Source of the DNA: Planctomycetota bacterium
Lineage (GTDB): Bacteria > Planctomycetota > UBA1135 > JACQFD01
NCBI GenBank assembly: GCA_016200225.1
Contig: JACQFD010000021.1
Span: forward strand, 62,001-126,000
Direction of reading: 5' to 3'
Length of the DNA: 64,000 bases
Positions 35,010 through 44,020 of this stretch are shown here, one piece after another. The notes below the pieces were generated by a model. It was given only the letters and a program-made list of their open reading frames with translations, was not told where the DNA came from and made no database searches. Position numbers and translations under genes: made by a program. Position 1 is the stretch's first letter. Every line of letters starts with the position of its first letter.

Positions 35010-36917
35010 ATGGGTCGTTCCCGATTCCGAGGCCGCGGCCGGGGCCGCGGTAACAATAACAATATGCGCAAACGGGGAGGTCCGCCGCCGCACGCGAAGG
35101 AACGCCCGGTTCCGGGTGCGCACGTGAATCCGCTGCAACCGCGCATCGACTACGCCGGACTTCCGCGCGACGATGAGGAATCGACGTGGCAACCGCCCGG
35201 AGGCCTGGCCCCCGAGTTGGTCATGCCCGCGACGTCGATCCAAACGCCGCCGGCGGCGCCGCCACCCGTCGAGGAACCGATAAAAGCCCGGAAATCCAAG
35301 GCAAAAGTTGTGGAAGAGCCCGAAGAAGAAGTCGCTCCCGCGAAACGCGGCCGCGGCCGTCCGAAAAAAGTCGCGCCGGTGAAACGCGGACGAAAGGCCG
35401 CCGTCGTCGAAGCGGAGGACGAGGCAGACGCGCCCGAGGATGATACAGAAGCGATCGACGCGACCGAAAAATCGACGGCCGCGCCCGCGAATACACAATT
35501 CTCGAGCCCGTACGCCGCCGAACCCGTCCGAAAGCCGGGCTCGCCGCCGTCCTATTCGTTAATATCACAACAACAGCATCAACAACCGCTGACGCTGGTT
35601 TTGCCGACGCCGATTCCGGCGCTCCACGAGATCGCGCCCGCATTGTTAAAGAGCGGAGTCTTATCGATACAAAAAGTCGAAAAGATGACGCTCGCCGAAC
35701 TATTTGAAGAATGCAAAAGCGAGGGAATCCTCGATTTGTATTCGAATCAAAAGGACGCGGTCGCGGGCGCGGTCAAGCGCGCGCGACTTCGGAAACACGG
35801 ATTCATGCTTTCGGCGGGCTGCATCGAAGTCCTCCCCGACGGTTTCGGTTTTCTGCGTCCCGCGCACAACGATTATCTTCCAAGCACCGACGATGTTTTT
35901 GTTAGCCAGGCGATCATTAAACGCCACGGACTCAAAACCGGACACATGGTCGAGGGCGCCGTGCGTCCGCCTAAAGATAATGAAAAATATCTCGCGCTTT
36001 CCCGCGTCGACACGGTGAACGAAGAGGATCCTTCTGTATCATTAACAAAAACTCCGTTCGAGGAGTTGACGCCGATTTATCCGAATTCGAGGCTCGTGCT
36101 CGAAACCAACGCGGAGACGATCGAAACGCGCATCATCGATCTGATTTCGCCGATCGGCAAAGGCCAGCGCGGATTGATCGTGTCGCCGCCGCGCGCCGGC
36201 AAAACGGTATTATTACAAAAAATCGCGAATGCGATTTCCAAGAATAATCCCGAATGCCATTTGTTAGTTTTGCTCGTCGACGAGCGCCCGGAGGAAGTCA
36301 CCGACATGGAGCGTTCGATCAACGGCGAAGTGATCGCGTCGACGTTCGACGAACCGGCGTCACGCCACGTGCAGGTCTGCCACATGGTGATACAAAAAGC
36401 GAAACGCATGGTCGAGTTCGGCAAGGACGTCGTGATATTGTTAGATTCGATCACGCGCATGGCGCGCGCGCACAACATCGAAACGCCGAGCAGTAGTAAA
36501 ATTCTGTCGGGCGGCATCGACGCGGGAGCGCTGCAGAAACCTAAACAATTCTTCGGCTCCGCGCGGAATATCGAAGAAGGCGGATCGTTAACAGTTCTCG
36601 GCACGGCGCTCATCGACACCGGTTCGCGCATGGACGAAGTGATTTTCGAAGAGTTCAAAGGCACCGGCAACATGGAACTCGTGCTCGACCGGCGCCTCGC
36701 CGATCGCCGCATTTTCCCCGCGCTCGATATCAATATGTCGGGCACGCGGCGCGAGGATTTGTTGATGGCGCCCGACGAATTGCAACGATCGTGGGTGCTG
36801 CGGCGCTTCATGAACGATATTTCCGATCCGGTGGAGGCGATGGATTTGTTACTCGAGAAAATTAAGAAAACAAAAACCAACGCCGAGTTCCTCCTGAGCC
36901 TGGATGTCGGCCGTTAA
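35010..36917 (+). CDS. rho: Transcription termination factor Rho with long basic N-terminal extension
   Basis: 635 residues against about 420 in E. coli. Residues 1-20 are RG-rich (GRSRFRGRGRGRG), and around 110-130 there is an AT-hook-like KRGRGRPKK, then acidic stretches. The conserved part begins near 205 with the Rho N-terminal fold (LTLAELFEECKSEGILDL), the cold-shock-like RNA-binding domain (FGFLRPAHNDYLPSTDDVFV), Walker A (SPPRAGKTVLLQKIA), Walker B (VVILLDSITRMARAHN) and the C-terminal NAEFLLSLD. All catalytic motifs look intact. The extension resembles insertions seen in actinobacterial Rho that increase RNA binding. The stop overlaps the next gene by 14 bases. Confidence 0.95.
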   Translation: MGRSRFRGRGRGRGNNNNMRKRGGPPPHAKERPVPGAHVNPLQPRIDYAGLPRDDEESTWQPPGGLAPELVMPATSIQTPPAAPPPVEEPIKARKSKAKVVEEPEEEVAPAKRGRGRPKKVAPVKRGRKAAVVEAEDEADAPEDDTEAIDATEKSTAAPANTQFSSPYAAEPVRKPGSPPSYSLISQQQHQQPLTLVLPTPIPALHEIAPALLKSGVLSIQKVEKMTLAELFEECKSEGILDLYSNQKDAVAGAVKRARLRKHGFMLSAGCIEVLPDGFGFLRPAHNDYLPSTDDVFVSQAIIKRHGLKTGHMVEGAVRPPKDNEKYLALSRVDTVNEEDPSVSLTKTPFEELTPIYPNSRLVLETNAETIETRIIDLISPIGKGQRGLIVSPPRAGKTVLLQKIANAISKNNPECHLLVLLVDERPEEVTDMERSINGEVIASTFDEPASRHVQVCHMVIQKAKRMVEFGKDVVILLDSITRMARAHNIETPSSSKILSGGIDAGALQKPKQFFGSARNIEEGGSLTVLGTALIDTGSRMDEVIFEEFKGTGNMELVLDRRLADRRIFPALDINMSGTRREDLLMAPDELQRSWVLRRFMNDISDPVEAMDLLLEKIKKTKTNAEFLLSLDVGR

Positions 36918-37707
36918 TAGTCATAACGAGAATTTCATAACCATTCTCGTCGCCCCTCGCGACGACGCGAACGTCGGCGCCGCGGCGCGCGCGCTCAAGA
37001 ATTGCGGTTTCGTGAATCTTAGCATCGTGCGCCGGCGCAAACCCGGCGCGCGCGCGCGCCGCATGGCCGTCCACGCGGAAGACGTGCTCGAACGCGCGCG
37101 GTTATTTGTAGATTTTAAAGATGCGATCCGCGGCGCGTCGCTCGTCGTCGGTTTCACGGCGCGCCCGCGCAAGTTCGGCCCCGAATTGCAAATTTGGAAT
37201 GCCGGCGCCGCGCGGAAACTCGCCGCGCGGTCGCGCATCGGCAGGGTTGCGTTGGTTTTCGGTCCCGAGGACAGCGGCCTTGCCGATCCGCAGATCGCGG
37301 AATGTTCCGCGCTTTATGCAATTCCAGCCTCGCCGGGCCGGCCGATATATAATCTCGCGCAGGCGGTTCTCCTGATCGCACATTGTCTGGCATTCGGTCG
37401 CGCATCGGCGGGCGCCGGATCGGATATTAAGAATAGCGTCGGCGGCGGACGCGCGGTGCCGCGCGCCGATCGCGGCGAAATCGTATCATTAATGAATGAA
37501 TTCGCGCGCGCCCTCGACGCGCTCGGTTACGCGCCCGCCCGGACGCCGCACGACCGCACCGCCCGCATTCTGGGCCGTCTGCGACGGCAAATGGAGCGGG
37601 CGTGCGCCGACGGCAACGATATTCAACTCTGGCGCGGATTTCTCGCCCGGATTGGCGGCACAGGCGCCGTACGAGGTATGCTTTCGTCCGCGAAAAACCA
37701 TCCGTGA
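36904..37707 (+). CDS. SpoU/TrmH-family RNA 2'-O-methyltransferase, TrmJ-like
   Basis: 267 residues. ILVAPRDDANVGAAARALKNCGF is the family N-terminus, ALVFGPEDSGL the second motif and IPASPGRPIYNLAQAVLL the third, which together form the SAM-binding trefoil knot. TrmJ methylates the ribose of tRNA nucleotide 32. The knot of the protein matches well; the exact RNA target is inferred. It starts inside the end of rho, so its translation is coupled to rho. Confidence 0.88.
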   Translation: MSAVNSHNENFITILVAPRDDANVGAAARALKNCGFVNLSIVRRRKPGARARRMAVHAEDVLERARLFVDFKDAIRGASLVVGFTARPRKFGPELQIWNAGAARKLAARSRIGRVALVFGPEDSGLADPQIAECSALYAIPASPGRPIYNLAQAVLLIAHCLAFGRASAGAGSDIKNSVGGGRAVPRADRGEIVSLMNEFARALDALGYAPARTPHDRTARILGRLRRQMERACADGNDIQLWRGFLARIGGTGAVRGMLSSAKNHP

Positions 37708-37711
37708 TCCC

Positions 37712-38818
37712 ATGAGCGCAACGTCGAATCTCTTATTATTTCTTATATGCGTCGTGCCCGCCGCCGTCGCGCGCGGCGGCGACGATGATAAAATTAATTT
37801 TACGTCGGGATCGCATGAAAAGGCCATGGCGGACGCGAAAGCGGAGAAACGCCAGCTTGCGATTTTAATTAGTATCGATTCCGACGTTTATTGCGCCGCG
37901 CTGCGCAACAAAACCCTTTCGAACCCGGCGGTTGCCGCGCAATTCAACAAAATCGCGAGGGCCCACGTCGCGGACCCGCGCCACGGCGACGGCAAGGATC
38001 TTATCAATAAATTCAACGTTACCATTCTGCCGACGATGTTATTTCTGGATTCCGCGTCGGGCGAGGAGATCGACCGGATTTGCGGATTTCTAACGGATAC
38101 GGAATTCTTAAAATATCTAAAAACGATCGCCGACGGCGACTCGTTCGCCGCGCTCCAGAAGAAAGCGCAGGGCGGCTCGGCCGATCCGCAAGTTTGGTTT
38201 CAGTATGCTTCCAAACTCGAAGGCCGCGACGACGTCGCGAATGCAAAGTCGGCGTGGAAGAAACTTCTCGAAATCGATGCAAACGATAAGAACGGTTATT
38301 ACTCGCTCGCCGAATATCATTTGCTAGTGTTCGAATGCCAGGAGTCTCAGGATTATCATAAACTTCTCGATCTCGCCAAAAAGTACAAGGGCAAACCGGC
38401 CGCGCTCGAAGCGCACACATCGATGGTCAAATTTCTCGTCGCGCGGCTCGGCGACGGAGGCGAACCGGGCGATCTCGAACAAGTGATCGATTCTTATGAA
38501 TACCTTCTCGCGAACGGCCGCAAGACAGTACGCACTTTGAACCAATACGCATGGCTGCTCGCGACTCGTAATAAAAACCTCGACCGCGCGCTCGCGGTCG
38601 CCCTCGAGGCGAACGCACTCGAGCCCAAATCCGCCGAAATCGCCGACACGGTCGCCGAATGTTATTTATTACAACAAAAGCTCGATCTCGCGCTCGAGTG
38701 GGAAAAGAAAGCCGTTGCATATTCGAAGGACGATAATGAAAAAGTCCCCTACGAAATCAAAGCGAGACACTTCGCCGACGAATTATCAAAAGCGCCGGCG
38801 TCGAAGCCGGCGAAATAG
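37712..38818 (+). CDS. Secreted thioredoxin-like/TPR protein lacking the CxxC pair
   Basis: About 368 residues from the ATG at 37712, four bases after the TrmJ-like stop; a signal peptide (NLLLFLICVVPAAVARG) follows. Residues about 25-150 resemble the thioredoxin-like fold (SDVYCAALRNKTLSNPAV, then NVTILPTMLFLD with the cis-proline) but have only one cysteine, so disulphide exchange is doubtful. The rest is TPR-like (WLLATRNKNLDRALAVALEAN). Earlier starts in the frame lack a signal. Likely a periplasmic binding or scaffold protein. Confidence 0.82.
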   Translation: MSATSNLLLFLICVVPAAVARGGDDDKINFTSGSHEKAMADAKAEKRQLAILISIDSDVYCAALRNKTLSNPAVAAQFNKIARAHVADPRHGDGKDLINKFNVTILPTMLFLDSASGEEIDRICGFLTDTEFLKYLKTIADGDSFAALQKKAQGGSADPQVWFQYASKLEGRDDVANAKSAWKKLLEIDANDKNGYYSLAEYHLLVFECQESQDYHKLLDLAKKYKGKPAALEAHTSMVKFLVARLGDGGEPGDLEQVIDSYEYLLANGRKTVRTLNQYAWLLATRNKNLDRALAVALEANALEPKSAEIADTVAECYLLQQKLDLALEWEKKAVAYSKDDNEKVPYEIKARHFADELSKAPASKPAK

Positions 38819-38844
38819 AAATGCTCGCTTCGCCGTCCGCCACT

Positions 38845-40530
38845 TCAATACGTCAGCATCATCTTGATACCGTTCGACGAACTGATCTGCATCGGGGAAA
38901 CGCCGCACGACGGAGCCGGCCAGCTCCAGAATGTCTGGGCATAATAAGACTCCCCCTGTAGGATCGGATTGTTGGGGATCGAGATTGCGATCTGTGAAGA
39001 GCCCGCCGCGTCGCTAGATATATCAATTGGAATCACGTCGGAGGATCCCGGGATGTCGACAAACATGATGATTCCGATTCCGAACGGATCGAATCCCGCG
39101 GCATTGCCGTGATCGGCCGCGATGAGCAGTCCAATGGACGACGGCGGACATTTCGTAATATTAAATCCGAACGAATTTCCGCCGATGATGGCGTTGTCGA
39201 GCGCATACATATGTTGTTTTCCGCCGCAGCCCGGCGTACCGGGAGTATAGTAATTCATCAACGATGGAATGGCGGTTATGGCAAGAACCGCCCCCGCCTG
39301 AAAACCGCCGATTTTGCTCGCCGGTGCGCACACGAGGAGGTCGTCGATGCCGTCGCCGTTCACGTCGCCCGCGGCGGAAAGGTTTGCTCCAAAGTAAGTA
39401 TCCGTATACGTCGACGACGGATCGTACATCGTATAATATATATTTCCAGTCGCGCCGTCGAAAGTTTTGCAATGCGGTATGGAGTTGGAACACGTGCCGT
39501 GCGCAAAACCAAATGCCATATCTACAATTCCATCCTGATTCACGTCGCCGGTCTCGGAGAATGACGCTCCATAGATTTCTGTACAATCCTGACTCGCAAA
39601 CGCGCCCATCGCCGAGCCGGAAGCGCCCGAGAGAATAAATACACTTCCATAGGGAGCGGCGCCGGGCAATCCGACGCCAACGTCCGCGATCCCGTCACCG
39701 TCCTTATCGCTCAAATTCCGAACAATCGCGCCAAACTGGTCGCCGGCGGCCGAACCGTAGGCCGTCCAGAGTGTACTGAAATCTTTTCCCGAACTCACCA
39801 CTACAGATCCGCTATCGGTGCCAAAAGTAGCATCGCTCGAATCGCCCAAAATGAAATCCGCGAAACCATCCTGATTTGCATCCAGTCCGGCGCCCGCCAT
39901 ATAAATACTATGGCTGTTCGTGGCCATGGATTGATAAACTTGTCCGGTCTTTCCGGAATAGATATATACTTTCCCGTAGTTGGCTCCCGTGATTTCTCCC
40001 GGCGAATAGACTGCAAAGTCCGGAACGCCGTCTCCATTCAGGTCGCCCGCGCCGGCAACCTGCCGCCCGAACAACGCCGAGTCATTTTTCCCCCATAATT
40101 TTCTCATCGTGTGATTCGTCTTGCCCGATATCAGCGTCGCGCTTCCGCTCGTGAGCGCCATTGAAACATTAAAATCATACGGCGCGCCGGAAATGTAGTC
40201 TGGGATTCCGTCGAGATTAATGTCTTCAATCGCCGCGACCGAATAACCATAGTTGGCGCCATTGGACGCGCCAAAGGTTGAATTTAAGATTGTGCCGGAT
40301 CGTCCGTCGATGATCACGGCCATTCCCGCGTTGTTTCCAATTCCCGCGATGGAATGATCCGGCGCGCCGGACACGATGTCCGGATAACCGTCACTGTTAA
40401 CATCACCGATGACGTCGATCGACGCACCCAAATGATCTCCGTTCGACGTTACCGTGAAAAATATTAACTGCTGCGCCGAAGCGTTCGAACAAAGAAAGGA
40501 AATCAACAATCCGACAAGCTGTAGTTTCAT
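38845..40530 (-). CDS. Secreted FG-GAP (integrin alpha-like) repeat protein
   Basis: About 561 residues from the ATG at 40530, with a signal peptide (LVGLLISFLCSNASA). At least six FG-GAP repeats follow with the classical GDxNxDGxxD calcium loop (GDVNSDGYPDIVSGAPD, GDLNGDGVPDFAVYSPG, GDVNGDGIDDLLVCAPA) and GxxY/FGxxV turns. The last 130 residues form the same module as in the proteins at 18.4 and 47.9 kb (GTPGCGGK, FDPFGIGIIMFVD, ISIPNNPILQG). It is 31 bases downstream of the six-hairpin glycosidase gene and is probably co-transcribed with it. Confidence 0.9.
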   Translation of the reverse strand: MKLQLVGLLISFLCSNASAQQLIFFTVTSNGDHLGASIDVIGDVNSDGYPDIVSGAPDHSIAGIGNNAGMAVIIDGRSGTILNSTFGASNGANYGYSVAAIEDINLDGIPDYISGAPYDFNVSMALTSGSATLISGKTNHTMRKLWGKNDSALFGRQVAGAGDLNGDGVPDFAVYSPGEITGANYGKVYIYSGKTGQVYQSMATNSHSIYMAGAGLDANQDGFADFILGDSSDATFGTDSGSVVVSSGKDFSTLWTAYGSAAGDQFGAIVRNLSDKDGDGIADVGVGLPGAAPYGSVFILSGASGSAMGAFASQDCTEIYGASFSETGDVNQDGIVDMAFGFAHGTCSNSIPHCKTFDGATGNIYYTMYDPSSTYTDTYFGANLSAAGDVNGDGIDDLLVCAPASKIGGFQAGAVLAITAIPSLMNYYTPGTPGCGGKQHMYALDNAIIGGNSFGFNITKCPPSSIGLLIAADHGNAAGFDPFGIGIIMFVDIPGSSDVIPIDISSDAAGSSQIAISIPNNPILQGESYYAQTFWSWPAPSCGVSPMQISSSNGIKMMLTY

Positions 40531-40561
40531 GATTTCAAGTCCGTTCCGGTTGAATGCGCGA

Positions 40562-43500
40562 TCAGTAACTGACTTCAACGGTCGCCGACCCCGCCAATCC
40601 TGTCAATCTAACAATCTCCTTCGCCGGATCGAAGTCGGTCCAGACCCCGCCGTTCACGGTTACGCTTTTCATTCGGTTCGAGTTCGGATGGCGCAAACGC
40701 AACAGAACAGCCGCGGGCGGGCGGCGCGACGGCAGATCGATCGCCGCCGTAATTGTGCCTTTGTCGATCTCCGAACGGATTTCGTAGGATACGGGTCCGA
40801 AATGACTCGGCGCGTTGTGTACTATAATTTTCTTGCCGTTTTCGCACCATGCGCGCGGCGTCGCGCGCGCGATCCAGAGCGCGTCGCCCGCTTCCATAAT
40901 TAACATTTGTCGGAACCGGTCGAGGAAGCATGATTCTTCATATATCTTATCGGGCGGTCCGGCGACGGTGTGTTCTCGAAATGTATATTCCCCCGGCATG
41001 ATGTCGACCGCGTATTGATTCAAAAACGACCGGACAAAGTTCGGCGCGTCGTCCGCCGCCAAATGAATATTAGCGTGGCGCTCGAGGCCGCATTGATACT
41101 GCCAGCTCGCGTGCGAAAACCAGTCGCGTTCGGCGTCGAATCCGCTCGTGCGCTCGTGAACGTGAGTGTTCTCGAGTAGTAATCTATCTTCGAGTACATC
41201 CAAATGCCCTTGTACGCGCGGATCGTGCGGAGATAACAGTCCGCTCGGACTTACTAATGGATCGGCCGACTGTACGGTGTCCCAATAAATTGCGCCGACG
41301 TGTCCTTGACAGCGCAGCCAACCCCACGCGCCCGCCGCGAATCCGCGCACATAGGGAGCGAATGGTATAAATGAACGATACGTGCCGTCGCGCACTTGCA
41401 CGACCGGAGTTAATATTAACGATCGGTCGATCGCCGCGAGCAGATCGATTCGATATTTTTCCGCCTCCGCCTCCATTTTTTTGCCCGCTCCGGGATCGAC
41501 GAACGCAAGCAACTCCGCGGTCTGCTTCACCGCCATCCAATAGTAAGCTTCGGATTCGTAAAATTGCATGTGCATGGACATGCTGTCGGGCGTCACGACC
41601 TGCGCGGGCTGGAGACCGCGGCTCCAAAGGTTCCGCCCATTCGGAATATTATCAATCAACAATTGTCGCTGGCGCAGAATCCATTCCGCATTCGCTACAA
41701 TTCTGTTAATATTACTTTTCAACCACGCGACGTCTCCCGTAAATTTGAAATGTTCGGCGATGGCATATACAATAGCGCCCGGACCCATCGCGTGAATGCC
41801 GTCCATGTTGCCGCCCCAACCCACCGGGCCTTCTGCATGCGTAAACGCGCCGTTACCGTCGGAGAAATTGCCAAGCGGCCGGTCCGGCCGCGCGAGCGCA
41901 TGATGGCCGTTCTCGCCGGGGACCACGCGCGGCCACGTCGGTAATTTTAACCATTGATCGAGACCGTCGGCCGCCGCCCCGTGCATTCCCTGCAGATCGA
42001 GCGCGCGCAGGATCATAAACGTTTCGGATGCTAATATTCCGAACGGATAATCGTTAAAATTCCACTTGCCGCCCGCGTCTTGAACCGATCGGCGGAGGAT
42101 GTGCGATGCGCAGAGCTTCCACTGCGCGGTCAATTGTGAACTCGGCACCTCGATCGTGAAAGGCGGCTCGAACGGAGGCGCGGGAATCGCGGGCGGCGGT
42201 TTATTTGTTATCATCGCCCCGACGGCGCCTTCCCACGTTTGTTCGGAGTGTTCGCGAACGCGTTCGCGGATGGTCTTTAATTTTCGCGACGCCAGCTCCG
42301 CGACGAATTCGCGGGCGGAGCTTGCTTTGGATTGCAGCGGAAACGGAGGCTCGGATGGCGCGGGCGGCGCGTCGGGCACAGCCGCGGAACAGAAACTCCA
42401 GACGATTGCGTTTCCATGCGCGTCGGCGAGTGGATTTCCTTTCAGTATATTATCAATAACGTCGTCGCCGAGATTCCACCGACGCTTTTGGCCGCCGAGT
42501 TCCGTAATACACAATTCGACGATCGTCGTGTCGCAGATATGATTTTTATCTTTGGCGTTAATAACCAACGAAAGCAAATCGCCCGCGTGAACCAAAACAT
42601 CGGACGATTTCTCCGCATCGGATCCCGGCCGAAACGACTGGCTGCCGCCCGTTCCGACTGCGCCGTGCGCGAGTACGGTGCGCGCATCGTTTATATTACC
42701 GTTCACATCGCGCACGAGAGACCATTCGACGCCGTTGCCGCCCGCGGCATCGGCCATCATTACTTTTCCGGCGACCGATACCAATCCCTCGATTGGACTC
42801 CGCCATACGATCAAAACATCGCGATCGGGCGTCGGGTGCGCGACGACGCAGCGCGGCGGAATGACTAATGATCCGGAAACGCCGGTTTCGATCGTCGGAT
42901 TCGCGGCGACGCACGGAATCGTGCGCGACGCCCAACCGCGGATCAACGGCACTCCCGGCACGGTTTCGGCCTTTTCGTTTAATAATTGCATTCCGGGCGC
43001 GGCGAGATTCGCGGGCGGATTCACAACATTACTATTCACGGGCCCGGAAACGGCGCGAACGAAAAACCCGTACTCCGACGCGTAGATCGGACCCTGCTCG
43101 AGATCCGACGCCAGAAATGAAAAACTACCATTCGACGTGCGCAGCGTTAGTATCGTTCTCGCGACGTCTTCGGGCTGCGCGAGATAGGGCCACACACGCC
43201 GCCAGCGCGACGAGCCAATGTAAAGAATGTTGCAACGCACGCCGCGCCGCCCGCCGGCGGTCTTGTTCGCGGCCGAGCGCCACGCGCGCGGCCCCGTTAT
43301 TGTAGTTTCCGGGTCGTTTTGTAGCGATTGCAACGGGCCGACGACTCCATCGTACATTTCCAATTCGCCATCGTATGCGAGCGCCTCCGTCGCCGCCGCG
43401 AAACCCCATTCGATTTCGATTTCCAACTGTTTCCAAGGGTCGGGCACGAGCGCGCGCATCGACGGAACTGTATAATTCGACGCGCCGCCATCCCCGCGCA

Positions 43501-44020
43501 GCGACGCGACGACCCCCCACGTCGCCGATGGAATTGTATAAATATACGTTTTCCCGTCGGACGATACCGCGGGTTTGTCCGCCTGCAAAACGGATCGCGG
43601 ATTCCACCATGTGTGCGCCGCGTCGTCGGTGCCGTCGAAATAAGATAATTGGAGATCATCGGGCGCCGGTTTGCGCTCGTCCGACGGCCACGTCAGCTCC
43701 ACTCGACGGATCGGGCGCACTTCCTCCCAAAGCAGACCGCACAGAACTTTCTTGATCGCCGGCGCATTTGTATCTATACGTTTGTCGAACGGGACATTTG
43801 TATATTGCGAGAGGAGTATCCAACTTTCGGGAGGATTTTGTTCGGTCGGACGATCGCTTCGATACAAATACGCGCTCGACGCAACGTCCGCCGGCTTGCC
43901 GACGCGATCCCTCAGCCCGCTTCGATCCGCGCGCGCCGCCACCGCCGCCGATTGAATAGGTTGCAATAATACGAAAAGTAAAACGGCAACGACGGGTTGT
44001 TCCAATTTTATAAGTATCAT
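40562..44020 (-). CDS. Large secreted six-hairpin glycosidase-like protein
   Basis: 1152 residues with a signal-like N-terminus (PVVAVLLFVLLQPIQSAAV). The N-terminal 600 residues are beta-rich, with WTWxP-like carbohydrate-binding features. The C-terminal half has the helix spacing and aromatic motifs of six-hairpin (alpha/alpha)6 glycosidases: FGILASETFMILRALD, ENGHHALARP, MHMQFYESEAYYWMA, FRQMLIMEAGDALWIARATP. The family acts on plant or algal polysaccharides; the linkage is not predictable. Its ATG follows the dinB TGA directly (TGAATG), implying co-translation with a DNA polymerase, probably a chance operon fusion. Confidence 0.8.
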   Translation of the reverse strand: MILIKLEQPVVAVLLFVLLQPIQSAAVAARADRSGLRDRVGKPADVASSAYLYRSDRPTEQNPPESWILLSQYTNVPFDKRIDTNAPAIKKVLCGLLWEEVRPIRRVELTWPSDERKPAPDDLQLSYFDGTDDAAHTWWNPRSVLQADKPAVSSDGKTYIYTIPSATWGVVASLRGDGGASNYTVPSMRALVPDPWKQLEIEIEWGFAAATEALAYDGELEMYDGVVGPLQSLQNDPETTITGPRAWRSAANKTAGGRRGVRCNILYIGSSRWRRVWPYLAQPEDVARTILTLRTSNGSFSFLASDLEQGPIYASEYGFFVRAVSGPVNSNVVNPPANLAAPGMQLLNEKAETVPGVPLIRGWASRTIPCVAANPTIETGVSGSLVIPPRCVVAHPTPDRDVLIVWRSPIEGLVSVAGKVMMADAAGGNGVEWSLVRDVNGNINDARTVLAHGAVGTGGSQSFRPGSDAEKSSDVLVHAGDLLSLVINAKDKNHICDTTIVELCITELGGQKRRWNLGDDVIDNILKGNPLADAHGNAIVWSFCSAAVPDAPPAPSEPPFPLQSKASSAREFVAELASRKLKTIRERVREHSEQTWEGAVGAMITNKPPPAIPAPPFEPPFTIEVPSSQLTAQWKLCASHILRRSVQDAGGKWNFNDYPFGILASETFMILRALDLQGMHGAAADGLDQWLKLPTWPRVVPGENGHHALARPDRPLGNFSDGNGAFTHAEGPVGWGGNMDGIHAMGPGAIVYAIAEHFKFTGDVAWLKSNINRIVANAEWILRQRQLLIDNIPNGRNLWSRGLQPAQVVTPDSMSMHMQFYESEAYYWMAVKQTAELLAFVDPGAGKKMEAEAEKYRIDLLAAIDRSLILTPVVQVRDGTYRSFIPFAPYVRGFAAGAWGWLRCQGHVGAIYWDTVQSADPLVSPSGLLSPHDPRVQGHLDVLEDRLLLENTHVHERTSGFDAERDWFSHASWQYQCGLERHANIHLAADDAPNFVRSFLNQYAVDIMPGEYTFREHTVAGPPDKIYEESCFLDRFRQMLIMEAGDALWIARATPRAWCENGKKIIVHNAPSHFGPVSYEIRSEIDKGTITAAIDLPSRRPPAAVLLRLRHPNSNRMKSVTVNGGVWTDFDPAKEIVRLTGLAGSATVEVSY

